From: Candidatus Gallimonas intestinigallinarum
GTDB lineage: Bacteria; Bacillota_A; Clostridia; Christensenellales; Borkfalkiaceae
DNA length: 11,598 nt
NCBI GenBank assembly: GCA_019116405.1
Contig: DXBS01000132.1
Span: 1 to 11,598, forward strand
Reading direction: 5' to 3'
Below, one piece after another: positions 9,609-11,598 of the stretch. The position numbers and the translations under genes were made by a program. The notes beneath the pieces were generated by a model. It was not told the DNA's origin. It saw nothing but the letters and a program-made list of their open reading frames with translations, and did no database searches. Position 1 is the first letter of the stretch. The number at the start of each line of letters is the position of its first letter.

Positions 9609-9854
9609 ATGAGTAAAAAAATTAAAAGAAAGGTTATTGTAAGTGTAGTCAGTCTGATTATTATTTTTGTCTTATCTATGATGATTTCAGGATATTTTGA
9701 GATAATCAATAAGTGGATCCCTATTATTGAGGATGGATACATTATCATCGCTGAAATTTATGATTTCTTCTTGGTTGCATGTTTTATCATTATTGCTTTT
9801 ATTATTTTTCTTAATTTCATCATCTGGTTCTATGAAAAATTATTTAAAGACTGA
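9609..9854 (+). CDS. Unrecognised small membrane protein
   Basis: The 81-residue product begins with a strongly basic MSKKIKRK and has a hydrophobic segment at about 9-28 and a second long one at about 46-75, with an acidic stretch between. It is extremely rich in Ile and Phe. I do not recognise a family. ATG 9609 is preceded by GAGGG (9596-9600), which overlaps the previous gene's stop; a GTG at 9594 is in frame but overlaps that stop without its own site. It is probably the second gene of a two-gene unit with the four-helix protein. A bidirectional palindromic terminator lies 48 bases after the stop. Confidence 0.72.
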   Translation: MSKKIKRKVIVSVVSLIIIFVLSMMISGYFEIINKWIPIIEDGYIIIAEIYDFFLVACFIIIAFIIFLNFIIWFYEKLFKD

Positions 9855-9902
9855 TTGGCATAGTCAGAGTCAAGTATAAGCATGTATAAGTAAAACAAAG
9901 TT

Positions 9903-9934
9903 AAAGGGCTTGCGGGATATCCGCAAGCCCTTTT
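9903..9934. terminator. Palindromic terminator, copy 2, between convergent units
   Basis: Arms 9903-9915 and 9921-9933 are exact reverse complements around GATAT, with TTTT on the plus side and TTTAA on the minus side. It shares the 10-base core GGGCTTGCGG with the palindrome at 9038-9068. It separates the plus-strand membrane genes from the minus-strand mobilisation genes and can serve both. A weaker 6-bp hairpin (10005-10025) followed by CTTTTC lies between it and the next gene. Confidence 0.82.
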
Positions 9935-10063
9935 GCCGTTGTTCAAGGTTTATGATATTCGGCTCAACCTTTCTGAAATTCACATATTATCTTATTTTTT
10001 CAGAATCCGCCTCTTTATTGCGGATCTTTTCAAATACCGTCTATGCGGTCTGTCCTTATGTAT

Positions 10064-10252
10064 TCAACAGGACTCTTTCTTATTCAATTTTGTATTAAGT
10101 TGTCGTTTTTGTCTTTCTGCCTTCCATTCTTCAAACTCTCTTTTTCCTTCTTCCGTTTCAAAGAGCGATTGAATGGCGGGCAGCAATGCTCTTGCGAGCG
10201 AGTCAATCTCATAATCCGGTATACCTGTGGTGTTCTTTTTCTTCCTCGACAT
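10064..10252 (-). CDS. Small charged protein of mobilisation module
   Basis: The 62-residue product has a basic start (MSRKKK), a middle segment DYEIDSLARALLPAIQSLFE that looks like an amphipathic helix, and a highly charged Glu/Lys/Arg tail. Similar small proteins with a D/E-x-ESLAR-LLP-IQ pattern occur beside relaxase genes in Clostridia mobile elements, but I know no assigned function. The start ATG (10252-10250) has only a weak CGGG nearby. The strong AAGGAG upstream instead faces an ATG at 10268-10266 in another frame, which opens a 19-codon overlapping ORF, so initiation here may involve coupling or reinitiation. It is last in the minus-strand unit, 47 bases after the coiled-coil gene. 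Confidence 0.7.
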   Translation of the reverse strand: MSRKKKNTTGIPDYEIDSLARALLPAIQSLFETEEGKREFEEWKAERQKRQLNTKLNKKESC

Positions 10253-10299
10253 TTTTTCCCGATAACATTTTCTCCTTTTCAGCGATTATTCAGTTGTGG

Positions 10300-10821
10300 T
10301 CAAAGCAATGAAATTGCAAGTACAATCGTCTGCACAACAAGTAATGCAGGCGTCAGCCACAGCAGGAATTTGCGAACCCCGCTCTCGAAACGGATATTCT
10401 CCCTTAACTGTTCCATTTCTTTTTCGGTTTTTCGGATTTCTTCCTGCGTTTTGGATAATGTTTCCCGCACGTTGATAATCATTTCCGCTTTCATATCATT
10501 TACAGAAGTCGAAACCGCCTTTTTGACTTGTATTCCGATGCTCTCGTTGAGTTTCTCTGTTTTCGCGGTTTCCGTTTTGATTTCCCGTACCGCTTTGTCC
10601 ACGGTTGTTGTCAGATCGTACTCCGTCACCGCCATATCCGCCCGCATTTCCTCGATGAGCTTGTTCTGCGTCTCGATCAATTTGTTGCATTTCTCGTTCG
10701 ATATCGCCAACGCTTCTTTGAGCAAATCGGTTTTGATATGTTGTCTGTCCTGTTCGTTCATTTCCTGCAACATCGTAAGCGGTGTTGCCGTTTGTCCTGT
10801 TTCCATGTTTTTCAATGACAT
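10300..10821 (-). CDS. Coiled-coil, C-terminally membrane-anchored mobilisation accessory protein
   Basis: The 173-residue product is mostly charged heptad-like helix (about residues 20-145, many Glu, Lys, Thr) and ends in a single hydrophobic segment (about 151-173) that would anchor it in the membrane. The first 326 bases lie out of frame inside the 3' end of the relaxase gene. Its start ATG (10821-10819) has GAGG about 7 bases upstream, within relaxase codons, which supports real translation. The layout resembles ColE1 MbeB/MbeD and RSF1010 MobB, accessory proteins encoded inside their relaxase genes; MobB is a membrane protein that helps present the relaxosome to the secretion channel. 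That functional parallel is my inference, and I see no sequence homology that proves it. Confidence 0.78.
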   Translation of the reverse strand: MSLKNMETGQTATPLTMLQEMNEQDRQHIKTDLLKEALAISNEKCNKLIETQNKLIEEMRADMAVTEYDLTTTVDKAVREIKTETAKTEKLNESIGIQVKKAVSTSVNDMKAEMIINVRETLSKTQEEIRKTEKEMEQLRENIRFESGVRKFLLWLTPALLVVQTIVLAISLL

Positions 10822-11545
10822 TTAATACCTCGCTTTTTGTATAATTTTGTCCGAGTTTCAGCCCTCGAATAGCTTTTTTCTTTTCGGGGTGAAGGTAGGA
10901 GTATTCCGTCTTGCTCCTCGTAACGCTTACCCCGTATTTTGCAAGATGAGCTATAAACTCGCACTCGCTGGTTGCCGTGCGTTTTCCTTCTTCAATGACT
11001 TCCCGCAAATCTTCCTTCCAACTTGTTCCGCCTTTCAGAATGATATGCGTTTCTTCTGCGGTTCGTTTGTTTTGCGCATTCTTTCGGAAATCCAATGCTG
11101 AAAGCCTGAACTTTCTTCCGATCTCGTTTGCCATATCTTTGAGTTTGGTATATTTGCTTTCCGTAAACCGTAATTTTCTTCCTGTAAGCGGGTGAACGGC
11201 ATTAACAACGATATGAGCGTGAACGGTCTTTGTGTCTGTATGCGTTGCAATCACACACTCACAATCGGGGAAGGCTTTTTCCGCATAGGCTTTGGCATAC
11301 TCTTGTACCATAAACGGATCGGCATGGTCTGCACGATCGGGGGAGAGTTTGAAATGATAATACTTTCTCTCGTTGTATTCCGTATATCTCCCGAACCTCG
11401 CCGCCGTTTCTTTGAACTGAGCAGAATAGTCCTCGTCTATGAAAAGGTTTTGCACGTCGATGTATTTCGCCTTATCCTTACGGGTAATGTAGCCGATTGC
11501 CATATCCGGCATGGCTTTGCCTGCCGTACCTTTCAAAAGCGGCAT
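10496..11545 (-). CDS. MobP/VirD2-like relaxase (mobilisation nuclease)
   Basis: Relaxases nick one strand at oriT through a tyrosine and lead the strand into the recipient during conjugation. The 349-residue product carries the relaxase signature: a candidate catalytic Tyr19 in the motif I segment AIGYI, a motif II-like HFKLSPDR (64-71), and the metal-binding histidine triad H102, H109, H111 with N115 in THTDTKTVHAHIVVN. A second domain follows to about residue 250. The last 100 residues are Gly/Asn/Arg/Gln-rich and unstructured-looking, and are the part overprinted by the coiled-coil gene. The start ATG (11545-11543) has GGAGGG 7 bases upstream; the frame is open further, to the window edge, but without a better start. 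The length is normal for small mobilisable elements that lack a fused helicase or primase. The exact MOB subfamily is less sure than the class. Confidence 0.93.
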   Translation of the reverse strand: MPLLKGTAGKAMPDMAIGYITRKDKAKYIDVQNLFIDEDYSAQFKETAARFGRYTEYNERKYYHFKLSPDRADHADPFMVQEYAKAYAEKAFPDCECVIATHTDTKTVHAHIVVNAVHPLTGRKLRFTESKYTKLKDMANEIGRKFRLSALDFRKNAQNKRTAEETHIILKGGTSWKEDLREVIEEGKRTATSECEFIAHLAKYGVSVTRSKTEYSYLHPEKKKAIRGLKLGQNYTKSEVLNVIEKHGNRTNGNTAYDVAGNERTGQTTYQNRFAQRSVGDIEREMQQIDRDAEQAHRGNAGGYGGDGVRSDNNRGQSGTGNQNGNRENRETQREHRNTSQKGGFDFCK

Positions 11546-11546
11546 T

Positions 11547-11598
11547 TCAGTTCCCTCCGATAACGGAGAGCAATGCGCGATACGCTCTCTTACACTCT
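11547..11598 (-). CDS. C-terminal end of an upstream gene, possibly MobC-like
   Basis: Reading the minus strand from the window edge gives 16 codons (ECKRAYRALLSVIGGN) and TGA at 11549-11547, one base before the relaxase ATG. The relaxase ribosome binding site GGAGGG lies in its last codons, an arrangement typical of coupled neighbours. In mobilisable elements the gene before the relaxase is often a MobC-type relaxosome protein, but 16 residues cannot prove that. Confidence 0.4.
   Translation of the reverse strand, partial: ECKRAYRALLSVIGGN

Larger units (their letters stand above)
10064..11598 (-). mobile_element. Mobilisation module of an integrated element (partial)
   Basis: A relaxase, an overlapping membrane-anchored accessory gene, a small partner and an upstream coupled gene form one minus-strand unit. 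They are lower in G+C than the chromosome and lie 1.1 kb beyond a tRNA gene. This is the hallmark of an integrative mobilisable or conjugative element, or of an integrated plasmid. Recombinase, replication and type IV secretion genes, oriT and the far end are outside the window. The near end could be at the tRNA (8955), at a palindrome (9038 or 9903), or inside 9935-10063; no repeat fixes it. Confidence 0.65.

Noticed and set aside
10043..10825. 260-codon plus-strand frame across the mobilisation genes
   Set aside because: It is antisense to the relaxase, coiled-coil and small protein genes, which have ribosome sites and recognisable features. Its Ser/Phe/Cys-rich translation is typical of a reverse-complement shadow.
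8955..11598. CRISPR array or riboswitch
   Set aside because: No regularly spaced direct repeats and no recognisable aptamer were seen. The repeated palindromes are terminators with only two copies.

Overview
The window reads as a chromosomal stretch of an endospore-forming Clostridia-type bacterium (Bacillota) that passes, just after a tRNA gene, into a mobile-element region. The evidence for the lineage is the secA-prfB pair, a spoVAD-spoVAE pair, strong AGGAGG-type ribosome binding sites and many intrinsic terminators. The left three quarters is G+C-rich; from about 8955 onward the sequence is visibly more A+T-rich. I cannot name a genus from this sequence.

Positions 1-8610 hold plus-strand genes. 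A sigma-A-like promoter precedes secA (protein-export ATPase), followed 15 bases later by prfB (release factor 2, with no programmed frameshift). A perfect 18-bp hairpin with a T run separates prfB from tsaD (tRNA t6A synthesis). A second terminator ends tsaD. Then come spoVAD and spoVAE (dipicolinic acid uptake into the forespore), without spoVAC next to them. After a GCAA-tetraloop terminator and a new promoter lie a lipoprotein FAD:protein FMN transferase (ApbE) and a membrane-anchored NusG-domain-II protein, overlapping by 4 bases. Positions 1-174 hold no gene I can assign.

Positions 8611-8954 hold a non-coding stretch with five DnaA-box-like sites within 116 bp, a consensus TTGACA-17-TATAAT promoter, and a tRNA-Arg(ACG) gene with encoded CCA. 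No dnaA gene or other oriC neighbour is present, so the boxes are better read as a DnaA-binding cluster than as a proven origin.

Positions 8955-9934 hold two small unrecognised membrane-protein genes behind a strong extended -10 promoter, bracketed by two nearly identical terminator palindromes.

Positions 10064-11598 are a minus-strand mobilisation module. It contains the last codons of an upstream gene, a MobP/VirD2-like relaxase, a coiled-coil protein with a C-terminal membrane anchor whose frame overlaps the relaxase 3' end by 326 bases, and a 62-residue acidic/basic small protein. This is probably one end of an integrative mobilisable or conjugative element; its integrase and far end lie outside the window.
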